Positions 6,757 to 14,399 of a stretch of DNA of 22,970 nucleotides are shown one piece after another. The number at the start of each line of letters is the position of its first letter. The stretch's first letter is position 1. Under the pieces are notes generated by a model. That model was not told where the DNA came from and did not search any database. It worked only from the letters and a program-made list of their open reading frames with translations. The position numbers and the translations under genes are program-made. This DNA comes from Bacillota bacterium (lineage in GTDB: Bacteria; Bacillota; Clostridia; Peptostreptococcales; Anaerovoracaceae): assembly GCA_023394035.1 (NCBI GenBank), contig JAEXBK010000114.1, positions 1 through 22,970 of the forward strand, read 5' to 3'.

Positions 6757-9192
6757 ATGAAGAATGTACTCAAGAGAGACGGCAGTGCGGTTTTGTTTGA
6801 TCAGGCAAAGATCGAGAATGCAGTAGCAAAGGCATTCATGGCAACGGACGAGATAGATGTAAGGGACGTCTCATCTGTATCGCGTGCCATCGGGCTTATC
6901 GTGTCATCATCACTCAGAGCGAGAAAGCTTGATGCGGCAACTGTCGAGGAAATTCAGGACGAAGTCGAAAAGGCTTTGATGAACTGCGGCTATGCGGGAA
7001 CTGCAAAGGCATATATCCTTTACAGACAGCAGCACAAGAAGGCTCGTGCCACAAAGGACACGCTGCTCGATTACAAGGCTTTGATAAACGGATATATCGG
7101 AACCGAAAAGGATTGGCGCGTCAAGGAGAATTCGACGGTCACGTTAAGTGTAGGCGGACTTATTCTCTCAAACTCGGGCGCGGTCACAGCAAATTACTGG
7201 CTTTCTGAAGTCTATGACGAAGAAATTGCAGAGGCACATAAGAAATGCTTTATGCACATCCATGACCTTTCTATGCTGACAGGCTACTGCGCAGGCTGGA
7301 GCCTCAAGCAGCTTATCAAAGAAGGTCTTGGCGGCGTTCCTGACCGAATCACTTCCGCACCGGCAAAGCACCTGCATTCACTTTGCAACCAGATGGTAAA
7401 CTTCCTCGGAATCATGCAAAACGAATGGGCAGGAGCTCAGGCTTTTTCATCCTTTGATACATACCTTGCGCCTTTTGTTAAGGCCGACAATTTATCATAC
7501 AAAGAAGTCAAACAGGCAATACAGTCGTTCATATACGGTGTCAACACTCCTTCAAGATGGGGCACACAGGCACCTTTCACTAACGTAACACTTGATTGGA
7601 CCGTTCCGAAGGACATGGAAAACGTTCCTGCGATAGTCGGCGGCGAGGATATGGACTTTACATACGGTGATTGCCGCAAGGAAATGGACATGGTCAACAA
7701 AGCCTTTATCGAAATCATGATAGAAGGTGATGCGAACGGACGCGGCTTCCAGTATCCGATTCCTACATATTCTATAACGAGAGACTTTGATTTCAGTGAG
7801 ACGGAAAACAACAAGCTTCTGTTTGAGATGACAGCAAAATACGGAACTCCGTATTTTTCAAACTACATCAATTCAGACATGGAGCCTTCGGATGTAAGAT
7901 CCATGTGCTGCCGTCTCCGTCTTGACCTGCGCGAGCTCAGAAAGAAGGGCGGCGGATTCTTCGGTTCAGGAGAAAGCACCGGCTCGATCGGCGTAGTAAC
8001 AATCAATCTGCCGAGACTCGCATATCTCTCAAAGAGCAAGGAGGATTTCTACGAAATCCTGAACAAATATATGGACATCGCGGCGCGTTCGCTTGCAACT
8101 AAGAGAAAGGTCGTATGCCGTCTGATGGACGAAGGGCTCTATCCTTACACCAAGCGTTATCTCGGAACCTTCACGAACCACTTCTCGACCATAGGTCTCG
8201 TCGGAATGAACGAAGCTATAATGAACGCAAAGTGGATGGATACCGATATTACATCGGAGGAAGGAAGAACATTTGCGCGCGAGGTGCTGAATCACATGCG
8301 TTCACGCCTTTCGGATTATCAGGAGGAGTACGGCGATCTTTACAACCTCGAAGCAACTCCTGCGGAATCGACGACATACAGATTTGCAAAGCACGATGTT
8401 GAAGAATTTCCGGATATCGTAACTGCGGCAAAGGAAGGACAGTCACCTTACTACACCAACAGCACACATCTGCCTGTAGGATATACGGACGATATCTTTG
8501 ACGCACTCGAAATGGAAGACGACATGCAGACGCTCTACACTTCGGGCACCGTATTCCATGGCTTCCTCGGAGAAAGAATCCCTGACTGGAAGTCTGCTGC
8601 CAATCTCGTAAAGAAGATCGCATATAACTTCAAGCTGCCTTATTACACAATGTCGCCGACATACTCGATATGTGCAGAGCACGGATATATAGCAGGTGAG
8701 CATTTCTCATGCCCTAAGTGCGGATCGAACACGGAGGTGTATTCGAGAATAACGGGCTACTACCGTCCGGTAAGAAACTGGAATGACGGAAAGTCAAGCG
8801 AATTCAAGAACAGGAAGACGTACGCTCCGGGAGAATTTTTCGGACTTACGGGTGGATCGCTTTTAGACGATGCGTGCTATGAGGAGCCGAGAACGAGCGC
8901 TCATATGACAAATACGGGTAATACCAATGGCACCGGTGCAGGCGGAGCAAGGGTTCATTCACCGATACTCGTAACAACAAAGACATGCCCTAACTGCGTA
9001 ACTGCAAAGAAGTATCTGAGCGAAGCCGGCATAGAATACGAAGTAGTATTCGCAGAAGAACCGGAAGGTGCAGAGATTGCCGAGAAATACAATATAAGCA
9101 CGGCTCCGTCACTGATCGTCACGGAGAACGGCAAGCCTGAAATTTACGGAAACGTAAGCAGTATCATGGGCTACATCAGAAAGATGAGATAG
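6757..9192 (+). CDS. nrdD: Class III ribonucleoside-triphosphate reductase with fused glutaredoxin-like domain
   Basis: Oxygen-sensitive glycyl-radical enzyme that reduces ribonucleotides to deoxyribonucleotides under anaerobiosis; 811 residues. Residues 1 to about 95 form an ATP-cone (MKNVLKRDGSAVLFDQ) for allosteric control. Candidate catalytic cysteines are Cys178 (GYCAGW) and the adjacent pair Cys384-Cys385 (MCCRLRL). The C-terminal metal site is Cys639/His642 (CAEHGY) plus Cys652/Cys655 (CPKCG), followed by the radical glycine Gly667 in RITGYYRPVRNWN. After a Gly/Asn/Thr-rich linker, a thioredoxin-fold domain follows: SPILVTTKTCPNCVTAKKYL with redox motif Cys744-Pro-Asn-Cys747, and TAPSLIV as the cis-Pro region. 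The fused domain is probably the built-in reductant (inference). Strong terminator downstream at 9210. Confidence 0.97.
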   Translation: MKNVLKRDGSAVLFDQAKIENAVAKAFMATDEIDVRDVSSVSRAIGLIVSSSLRARKLDAATVEEIQDEVEKALMNCGYAGTAKAYILYRQQHKKARATKDTLLDYKALINGYIGTEKDWRVKENSTVTLSVGGLILSNSGAVTANYWLSEVYDEEIAEAHKKCFMHIHDLSMLTGYCAGWSLKQLIKEGLGGVPDRITSAPAKHLHSLCNQMVNFLGIMQNEWAGAQAFSSFDTYLAPFVKADNLSYKEVKQAIQSFIYGVNTPSRWGTQAPFTNVTLDWTVPKDMENVPAIVGGEDMDFTYGDCRKEMDMVNKAFIEIMIEGDANGRGFQYPIPTYSITRDFDFSETENNKLLFEMTAKYGTPYFSNYINSDMEPSDVRSMCCRLRLDLRELRKKGGGFFGSGESTGSIGVVTINLPRLAYLSKSKEDFYEILNKYMDIAARSLATKRKVVCRLMDEGLYPYTKRYLGTFTNHFSTIGLVGMNEAIMNAKWMDTDITSEEGRTFAREVLNHMRSRLSDYQEEYGDLYNLEATPAESTTYRFAKHDVEEFPDIVTAAKEGQSPYYTNSTHLPVGYTDDIFDALEMEDDMQTLYTSGTVFHGFLGERIPDWKSAANLVKKIAYNFKLPYYTMSPTYSICAEHGYIAGEHFSCPKCGSNTEVYSRITGYYRPVRNWNDGKSSEFKNRKTYAPGEFFGLTGGSLLDDACYEEPRTSAHMTNTGNTNGTGAGGARVHSPILVTTKTCPNCVTAKKYLSEAGIEYEVVFAEEPEGAEIAEKYNISTAPSLIVTENGKPEIYGNVSSIMGYIRKMR

Positions 9193-9209
9193 CAAACAAA
9201 ACAATAATG

Positions 9210-9238
9210 TACTGCGGCGCTTGCGCCGCAGTATTTTT
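9210..9238 (+). terminator. Rho-independent terminator after nrdD
   Basis: A perfect 10-bp GC-rich stem, TACTGCGGCG (9210-9219) with CGCCGCAGTA (9224-9233), a CTTG tetraloop and five Ts. Confidence 0.95.
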
Positions 9239-9320
9239 GCGGTATGACATGGGAAGGCTACACATTTAATCTGACCGAACACCGCGCACCGAGCTTAATT
9301 CCGTATCTATTTCCTGTAAA

Positions 9321-9349
9321 ATCATGAATAAAAAATATTTATACATGAT
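9321..9349. repeat. AT-rich palindromic hairpin
   Basis: Inverted arms ATCATGAATAAA (9321-9332) and TTTATACATGAT (9338-9349) pair with one mismatch around a 5-base loop. It lacks a T-tract, so it is not a classic terminator. It lies just 5' of dispersed repeat copy A; the other copy has no counterpart. Confidence 0.6.
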
Positions 9350-9354
9350 TTCAA

Positions 9355-9460
9355 CTCAAATATCTACGGAAGTCCTATTTTAAGAGGGGTTTTGTAGATA
9401 TTATCAATTTTTTTGTGCATAATTCCAAAATATACATAAAAATAATAAATTTATCTACGG
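9355..9460. repeat. Dispersed ~106-bp repeat, copy A
   Basis: Starts CTCAAATATCTAC and is colinear with a second copy at 17562-17667. Shared landmarks are the inverted arm GTAGATATT at offset 39 (38 in the other copy), GTGCATAA at offset 60 (59), and a third TCTAC at offset 99 (98); one single-base indel explains the shift. The first two landmarks form a hairpin (9358-9367 with 9394-9402), followed by seven Ts at 9408-9414. Non-coding; it matches no named element that I recognise. Confidence 0.75.
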
Positions 9461-9546
9461 GGTACACCTCATAAGAGCGTTTGGTTAGCTATGGGCAGCG
9501 GATTCTCTGTAGGGATATTTTTGATGCAGAGAAAATATAGGAAAAC

Positions 9547-9558
9547 GCCGGCGCCGGC
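9547..9558. repeat. Perfect GC palindrome upstream of a promoter
   Basis: GCCGGCGCCGGC is its own reverse complement, flanked by AAAAC and TTTG in AT-rich surroundings, and ends one base before the proposed -35 element at 9560. It could be an operator; no protein can be named. Confidence 0.5.
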
Positions 9559-9559
9559 T

Positions 9560-9587
9560 TTGATTGAAGAACATTTCGGAGTATAAT
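9560..9587 (+). promoter_or_regulatory. Candidate promoter of the Cys-rich small protein gene
   Basis: TTGATT (9560-9565), a 16-bp spacer and a perfect TATAAT (9582-9587), 44 bases upstream of the start codon. The -10 is strong and the -35 acceptable. Confidence 0.55.
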
Positions 9588-9631
9588 TGTGGTAGAATGA
9601 TAGTGTAAATGTAACGAAAAGGAGAAATACA

Positions 9632-9922
9632 ATGGATAAAAATATGTACCCGGAGAGAAAGTATGCATTTTTCCAGCATAAGGAATGCGAGTTTTTCCCA
9701 TGTCATAAGACGAGTAAGCCGGAGGATTTTAACTGCCTGTTTTGCTACTGCCCGCTGTATGCACTCGGAAGCAAATGCGGCGGAGCCTTCAAATACACCG
9801 ATACTGGATTCAAGGATTGCTCGGGCTGCATGTTCCCTCATGTACGTGCCAACTATGACAAAATTCTTGAACGCTATGGAGATATCGTCAAAATCGCATC
9901 ACAGAATATGGAAGAAAAATAA
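9632..9922 (+). CDS. Cysteine-rich small domain protein, putative metal binding
   Basis: A 96-residue soluble protein with eight cysteines (19, 24, 35, 38, 40, 49, 63, 66) spaced as CEFFPC, CLFCYCPLY, KCGG and DCSGCMFPH. The pattern NCLFCYCPLY...CGG...KDCxxCxxPH is that of the cysteine-rich small domain family (Pfam zf-like, PF04071), presumed to bind metal or an Fe-S cluster; a precise role is not established. GGAG lies ten bases before ATG 9632. It has its own promoter candidate and no clear terminator before the next gene. An overlapping frame at 9663-9941 is a shadow: it lacks this Cys conservation and a ribosome site. Confidence 0.85.
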   Translation: MDKNMYPERKYAFFQHKECEFFPCHKTSKPEDFNCLFCYCPLYALGSKCGGAFKYTDTGFKDCSGCMFPHVRANYDKILERYGDIVKIASQNMEEK

Positions 9923-9950
9923 TCGGAATCAGCATATATGAATCAGGATG

Positions 9951-9979
9951 TTGCGTTATAGTGTGACTTTTGTTAGTAT
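9951..9979 (+). promoter_or_regulatory. Candidate promoter of the zinc-ribbon gene pair
   Basis: TTGCGT (9951-9956), a 17-bp spacer and TAGTAT (9974-9979) with a TGT extended -10 immediately before it. Both hexamers are imperfect. Confidence 0.4.
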
Positions 9980-10028
9980 ATGAGCGTGAGATTAATGCAC
10001 AAATAGCTATTATTAAGGAGAGAAAGAA

Positions 10029-10883
10029 ATGATATGCAACAAATGTGGTTCTGAGATCAAAGAAGAGGTAGTGTTCTGTACAAACTGCGGAAGCCGTATT
10101 GAAGCGGAAGCGACAGAAGCTCAGACGGAGACTTTCACGAAGGAAGAAGCTAATAACGAAGGCGGCTCCGTGCCGGTCGAAGCGGCAGCTGTCCAAAATG
10201 CGCGCAAAGAGCAGGCAAAGCATATATGGGGCAATATTCTCCATATGATCAAAAGCTCGTTTAAGAAGCCTGTAACGATGCTCGAAGAATTTGCCGACGA
10301 AAAATATTTTATCAGCGGCATCGTATTTTTGACTGCTAAGGACATACTGACTGCACTTTTGATTGCTCTGACTATCACATCACAAATTAACATGGTGCTT
10401 GGAGGGTATGCGGGATTTGTATCCGAACTTTCAGGTACCAACTCATTTTCTACATTTATGTCGGTATTCTCGATGCTTCTTGTGGTAGTCCTGCTTTGCG
10501 ATGCGGCAGGCGGACTTCTTACATATGCGGCGGGAAAGATATTCGGAACAACTGTTTCGCTTAAGAAATGGATAGGTGCGTATTCGTACGCAAGCGTATG
10601 GAGCTTTTATTCCGGAGTATTGGGAGGGCTTATATCGCTTATAAGAATTCCTGTTATTTCATCAATTATTGCACTGGTGTGCATGCTCGTACTTGTATGC
10701 GTCATCGTCAAAGCATTTGAAGTCGTTCTCGGCATGAAGGGTGATAAGCTCGTATATGCATTTTTGGTAGGCGGCGTCTTTGTTGCTATAGCGGTTGCAG
10801 CAATAGCGATGACGATAGGCGGATCGATTGCGAATTCGTTTACGAATATGTTAGGTAACGGATTTGCTAACTTTATGAACTGA
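10029..10883 (+). CDS. Zinc-ribbon multi-pass membrane protein, Yip1-like
   Basis: A 284-residue protein with an N-terminal zinc ribbon, Cys3-Cys6 (CNKC) and Cys17-Cys20 (CTNC), then a polar Glu/Ala-rich linker to about residue 65. The rest has about five hydrophobic segments (near 96-122, 138-170, 180-205, 212-236 and 240-268), an arrangement resembling zinc-ribbon proteins with a Yip1-type membrane domain. TTAAGGAGAG precedes the ATG. The next gene begins 31 bases downstream and also opens with a zinc ribbon, so the two are probably co-expressed and may act together at the membrane. No enzymatic motif is visible; biochemical function unknown. Confidence 0.8.
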   Translation: MICNKCGSEIKEEVVFCTNCGSRIEAEATEAQTETFTKEEANNEGGSVPVEAAAVQNARKEQAKHIWGNILHMIKSSFKKPVTMLEEFADEKYFISGIVFLTAKDILTALLIALTITSQINMVLGGYAGFVSELSGTNSFSTFMSVFSMLLVVVLLCDAAGGLLTYAAGKIFGTTVSLKKWIGAYSYASVWSFYSGVLGGLISLIRIPVISSIIALVCMLVLVCVIVKAFEVVLGMKGDKLVYAFLVGGVFVAIAVAAIAMTIGGSIANSFTNMLGNGFANFMN

Positions 10884-10914
10884 TATAATCTTAGAAAGAA
10901 CAGAGGAATAATAA

Positions 10915-11946
10915 ATGGAAAAACTGATTTGCCCGAAATGCGGAGCCGATAATGATAATAACGTCAAATTCTGCGGAGAATGCGGCCAGAACCTCAGCGA
11001 AGGAGCTATGCAGGAGCAGCCTGCGGATAATATTAATGAGCCGGTAAAGGATGAAGCTCCTGTTACGCCTGCTCCGGGTGCGACCTTTAGTGCGCCTGCT
11101 TTCGAAAACATGCAGGCTCCGAAAAAAGAAAAGAAAAACATGCTTAAATGGATAATTCCGGTCTGCATCGTTGCCGTAATTGCGGTTGGAGGCTTTATAG
11201 CAAAGGGACTGCTCTCGGCTGATGCGGTCATAGATACTTCAAAGGTCGATATTAAAATAGAAATATCAGGCGATTACGACGGGTACGGAGAGGCAAGCGC
11301 CTACCTCAGCGAATATCCTACGATTGAGAAAACAAGCCTGAAATACGAAAATCAGAAGGATCTTGAAAAGCTTAACCTGATCGATTCGTATATATACGGC
11401 GACATTGAGATCGTTCTTGATAAGGAAAAGAATCTCAAAAACGGTGATGAAGTAACTGCAACCGTAAAGTTCAATTCCCCTGAGGGTCTTCGCCTTAAGT
11501 TTACAAGCGATGAAATAACAAAGTCCATAAAGGTAAGCGGACTCGGTGAGCTCGTTGAATCGTATGCTTCCGTTCCTGACAGCTTTAAGGAAACGATAAA
11601 GACTGATGTAGAGGCTGAAATTGCCGATTATTTTGCCGACAACAGCTACTATTCAAATCTCAAGACCGAGCAGATAGGAATCTATCAGAAGACATATGAT
11701 CCGGAAGAATACACCGAATTTGAGCTGATGTATCTTTACAAGGTTGATTATGACCAGAAAACATTTTTCTCGGATAACCAGACGGAGCATAAATCAACAT
11801 ATTTCATGTATAACGTTGATGGCTTCAAGAAGCGTGGAGAAGCACTCGTATACGACGTCTATCGCTACGATGACGGAGAGGCAACGGCTATCTCCAAGGC
11901 TCAGAATCAATTAATAGTAGACGGATACGAGCAGGTTAAAAACTAA
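10915..11946 (+). CDS. Zinc-ribbon protein with one membrane anchor and an exported domain
   Basis: A 343-residue protein. Cys6-Cys9 (CPKC) and Cys20-Cys23 (CGEC) form an N-terminal zinc ribbon that should be cytoplasmic. A Pro/Ala/Glu-rich linker follows, then a basic stretch (KKEKKN) and a single membrane helix at about 77-99 (WIIPVCIVAVIAVGGFIA). Residues 100-343 are predicted to lie outside: acidic, rich in Tyr and Ser, with no cysteines in the exported part, and with beta-like segments (VDIKIEISGDYDGYGEAS near 114; NGDEVTATVKFN near 177). This layout resembles the zinc-ribbon lipid/envelope sensors common in Firmicutes, but no ligand is known. Ends before a terminator at 11980. Confidence 0.8.
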   Translation: MEKLICPKCGADNDNNVKFCGECGQNLSEGAMQEQPADNINEPVKDEAPVTPAPGATFSAPAFENMQAPKKEKKNMLKWIIPVCIVAVIAVGGFIAKGLLSADAVIDTSKVDIKIEISGDYDGYGEASAYLSEYPTIEKTSLKYENQKDLEKLNLIDSYIYGDIEIVLDKEKNLKNGDEVTATVKFNSPEGLRLKFTSDEITKSIKVSGLGELVESYASVPDSFKETIKTDVEAEIADYFADNSYYSNLKTEQIGIYQKTYDPEEYTEFELMYLYKVDYDQKTFFSDNQTEHKSTYFMYNVDGFKKRGEALVYDVYRYDDGEATAISKAQNQLIVDGYEQVKN

Positions 11947-11979
11947 AGCCTGATTTTGAACCAAAAACGAATCATACCA

Positions 11980-12016
11980 AAAATTGCCGATATCAAAATG
12001 AATCGGCAATTTTTTT
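11980..12016 (+). terminator. Rho-independent terminator after the zinc-ribbon genes
   Basis: A perfect 12-bp stem AAAATTGCCGAT (11980-11991) with ATCGGCAATTTT (12002-12013), a 10-base loop and a run of seven Ts at 12010-12016 that partly belongs to the stem. Confidence 0.93.
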
Positions 12017-12039
12017 GTGCAATTCGTGAAGATTTATTG

Positions 12040-12045
12040 TATAAT
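12040..12045 (+). promoter_or_regulatory. Candidate -10 element of the rnf operon promoter
   Basis: A perfect TATAAT 43 bases before rnfC and just after the upstream terminator. The best -35, TTGTGC at 12015-12020, is poor and sits 19 bp away, so an activator or an unusual promoter form is possible. Confidence 0.5.
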
Positions 12046-12087
12046 ATATGCGTATGATTTTATTTTAATGAAAGGAAGGTTTCAGAA

Positions 12088-13404
12088 ATGAGTTCAAATG
12101 CCAGGCATTTACGCAGTATCGACGCGGGGCACTATAAGAATACCTCAGCCTGTGCGACTGAAGCAATTCCGATCCCTGATGTTGTGAAGATCTCAATGTC
12201 ACAGCATATAGGTGCACCTTGCAAACCGTTAGTTGCAAAGGGTGACACCGTCAAGGTCGGTCAGCTCATAGGTGATGTCGATGCTTTTGTAAGCGCACCA
12301 ATTCACTCGAGCGTATCCGGCACTGTTACGGGTATCGAAACTCAGCGTAACGCAATGGGAGGAACGGAAACTCTCGTTGTTATCGAAACTGACAAGAACC
12401 AAGAGATGTCTGAAGACATCAAAATCCCTGAAGTGAACGATCTCCAGAGCTTTGTAAGCGCTGTAAGAGCAAGCGGCCTTGTAGGCTTGGGCGGAGCATC
12501 ATTCCCTACACACATCAAATACAACCCTAAGAACATCGACGAGGTTACGACTTTGATCATAAACGGCGCAGAGTGCGAACCGTTTATCACTTCCGACCAC
12601 AGAACCATGCTTGAGGATACACAGGATATCATCGACGGCATGAAGCTGATCATGAAGCACCTAAACCTCTCCGAAGGCTATATCGGTATCGAGGAGAACA
12701 AGCCTGACGCTATCGAGAAGCTCGACAGAATGTTCAAGGAACAGGGACTCGACAATATGCACACATTTAAGCTGCAGGCGAGATACCCTAAGGGCGCAGA
12801 GCGCGTACTCGTTTACGAGATCACAGGCAAGCACATGGATGCCGGCGTTCTTCCTGCTCAGCTTGGAGTTATACTTTCAAACGTTACATCAGTAGCCTTT
12901 GTCGGACAGTATTTCCGCACGGGAGTTCCTCTCATCAAGAAGAGAATGACCGTAGACGGAACTGCCGTAAACGAGCCTAAGAACATAGTTGCTCCTATCG
13001 GAACACCTATACACGATATTATAGAATTCTGCGGCGGCTACAAGAAGGATCCTAAGAAGATTCTGATGGGCGGACCTATGATGGGTAGAGCAATTCCTTC
13101 GGATGCTATGCCGATCGTAAAGAACAACAATGCAATTTTGGCGTTCTCTGAGGAGCAGGCTTTGATACCGGAGGAAACTGCTTGTATCAACTGCGGAAGA
13201 TGCCATATGGCATGTCCTTTCAATCTGCTTCCGACAGCGTTTGCGGATGCATATAATGCCGGTGACGCTCAGAGGCTTTCATTCCTCAAGGTCATGCAGT
13301 GTATGGAATGCGGCAGCTGCTCATTCGTATGTCCTGCAAGAAGACCGCTGGCCTTTATGAACAAGATGGGCAAAGCCCTTGTAAAGGAGGCAGGGATCAA
13401 ATAA
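12088..13404 (+). CDS. rnfC: Rnf complex subunit RnfC
   Basis: Peripheral subunit of the Rnf ferredoxin:NAD+ oxidoreductase, carrying the NAD(H)/FMN-binding module. The N-terminal part (to about residue 95) has the lipoyl-like fold of the family, with IGAPCKPLVAKGDTVKVGQ and APIHSSVSGTVTGI. The flavin/nucleotide domain follows with GLGGASFPTHIKY near 132-144 and GAECEPFITSDHR near 157-169. Two ferredoxin-type [4Fe-4S] motifs close the protein: CINCGRCHMACP near 366 and CMECGSCSFVCP near 407. Length 438 residues is typical of clostridial RnfC. AAGGAAGG before the ATG is a good ribosome site. The stop overlaps the rnfD start by one base (TAATG), indicating translational coupling. First gene of the six-gene operon. 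Confidence 0.98.
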   Translation: MSSNARHLRSIDAGHYKNTSACATEAIPIPDVVKISMSQHIGAPCKPLVAKGDTVKVGQLIGDVDAFVSAPIHSSVSGTVTGIETQRNAMGGTETLVVIETDKNQEMSEDIKIPEVNDLQSFVSAVRASGLVGLGGASFPTHIKYNPKNIDEVTTLIINGAECEPFITSDHRTMLEDTQDIIDGMKLIMKHLNLSEGYIGIEENKPDAIEKLDRMFKEQGLDNMHTFKLQARYPKGAERVLVYEITGKHMDAGVLPAQLGVILSNVTSVAFVGQYFRTGVPLIKKRMTVDGTAVNEPKNIVAPIGTPIHDIIEFCGGYKKDPKKILMGGPMMGRAIPSDAMPIVKNNNAILAFSEEQALIPEETACINCGRCHMACPFNLLPTAFADAYNAGDAQRLSFLKVMQCMECGSCSFVCPARRPLAFMNKMGKALVKEAGIK

Positions 13405-14399
13405 TGGATAAGAAATATTACAGCAATCTTACAGTATCATCGGCTCCGCATCTGGTGACTGCGCTCGATACGCAGAAAACGATGCTCATGGTTATACTCG
13501 CGCTTGTACCTGCACTGGCTATGGGCGTATATGTATTCGGAATCAGAGCACTTCTTCTCACTATAGTATGCGTAGCTTCATCTGTTTTCTTTGAGTGGGG
13601 CTATGAGAAGCTTCTCAAACGCCCTGAAACAGTCAAGGACCTCAGTGCAGCTCTGACAGGAATGCTTATTGCATTCAACGTGCCTGCGAATTTCCCATTC
13701 TGGATGGCAATTCTCGGATGCTTTGTTGCAATCATCCTCGTTAAGCAGCTTTACGGCGGACTCGGCAGAAACTTTGCAAACCCTGCAATCGTAGGAAGAA
13801 TCTTCTTGCTGCTTTCGTTTACGGCAAGAATGACAACATGGCCTGCTCCGCTTCAATACGACGGAACTACGGGAGCTACACCTCTCGGAATGCTGAAGGA
13901 AACAGAACTCAGCGCTCTAAAGGATCTTGAGCTTCCTTCAAACATGAACATGTTTCTCGGAACTATCGGAGGAACTATCGGTGAGATAAGTGCACTTGCG
14001 CTGCTCATCGGAGGTCTTTTCCTCGTATACAAGAAGATCATATCACCGCTGACGCCAATTGCGTTCATCGGTACGGTATTTGTAATTGCGTTCATATACT
14101 ACTCGGCATTAGGCGGAGAAGTCAACGCACTCAAATTCGCCATATTCCATGTATGCGCAGGCGGTGTAATGCTCGGTTCTATCTTTATGGCAACCGATTA
14201 TGTCACCAGCCCGATAATGCCGCTCGGCAAGATAATCATGGGAATAGGCTGCGGGTTCTTTACTATGATAATAAGACTTTGGGCAGGATACCCTGAAGGC
14301 GTTTCCTTCGCAATTCTTTTCATGAACGTACTCGTGCCGCTCATTGATATGCTCTGCATAAAACTTACATATGGAGGTGCAAAGAAAAATGAAAAATAA
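13404..14399 (+). CDS. rnfD: Rnf complex subunit RnfD
   Basis: Integral membrane flavoprotein of the Rnf complex, homologous to NqrB, through which electrons pass during ion translocation. The 331-residue chain is mostly hydrophobic with about nine to ten membrane segments. ATDYVTSPIMPLGK near residue 262-275 contains the threonine that carries covalently bound FMN in this family; LGRNFANPAIVGR near 117-129 is also conserved. The frame is open upstream to 13299 inside rnfC, but the ATG overlapping the rnfC stop at 13404 gives the family's normal N-terminus (MDKKYYSNLTVSSAPH). It overlaps the start of rnfG by 11 bases. Confidence 0.97.
   Translation: MDKKYYSNLTVSSAPHLVTALDTQKTMLMVILALVPALAMGVYVFGIRALLLTIVCVASSVFFEWGYEKLLKRPETVKDLSAALTGMLIAFNVPANFPFWMAILGCFVAIILVKQLYGGLGRNFANPAIVGRIFLLLSFTARMTTWPAPLQYDGTTGATPLGMLKETELSALKDLELPSNMNMFLGTIGGTIGEISALALLIGGLFLVYKKIISPLTPIAFIGTVFVIAFIYYSALGGEVNALKFAIFHVCAGGVMLGSIFMATDYVTSPIMPLGKIIMGIGCGFFTMIIRLWAGYPEGVSFAILFMNVLVPLIDMLCIKLTYGGAKKNEK

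Larger units (their letters stand above)
9239..9631. other. Non-coding stretch between nrdD and the Cys-rich gene
   Basis: About 390 bases without a supported gene. It holds a 12-bp-arm hairpin (9321-9349), copy A of a dispersed repeat (9355-9460), a perfect GC palindrome (9547-9558) and a promoter (9560-9587). In 9239-9320 I see nothing beyond a 27-codon open frame without a ribosome site. Confidence 0.7.

Noticed and set aside
9244..9327. 27-codon ORF (MTWEGYTFNL...) after the nrdD terminator
   Set aside because: No ribosome site, no promoter and no recognisable homology.
9663..9941. 92-codon frame overlapping the Cys-rich small protein
   Set aside because: No ribosome site and no conserved pattern; the 9632 frame carries the family cysteines.
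13299..13403. Longer N-terminus for RnfD
   Set aside because: It would overlap rnfC by over 100 bases. ATG 13404 overlapping the rnfC stop and the normal RnfD N-terminus are better supported.
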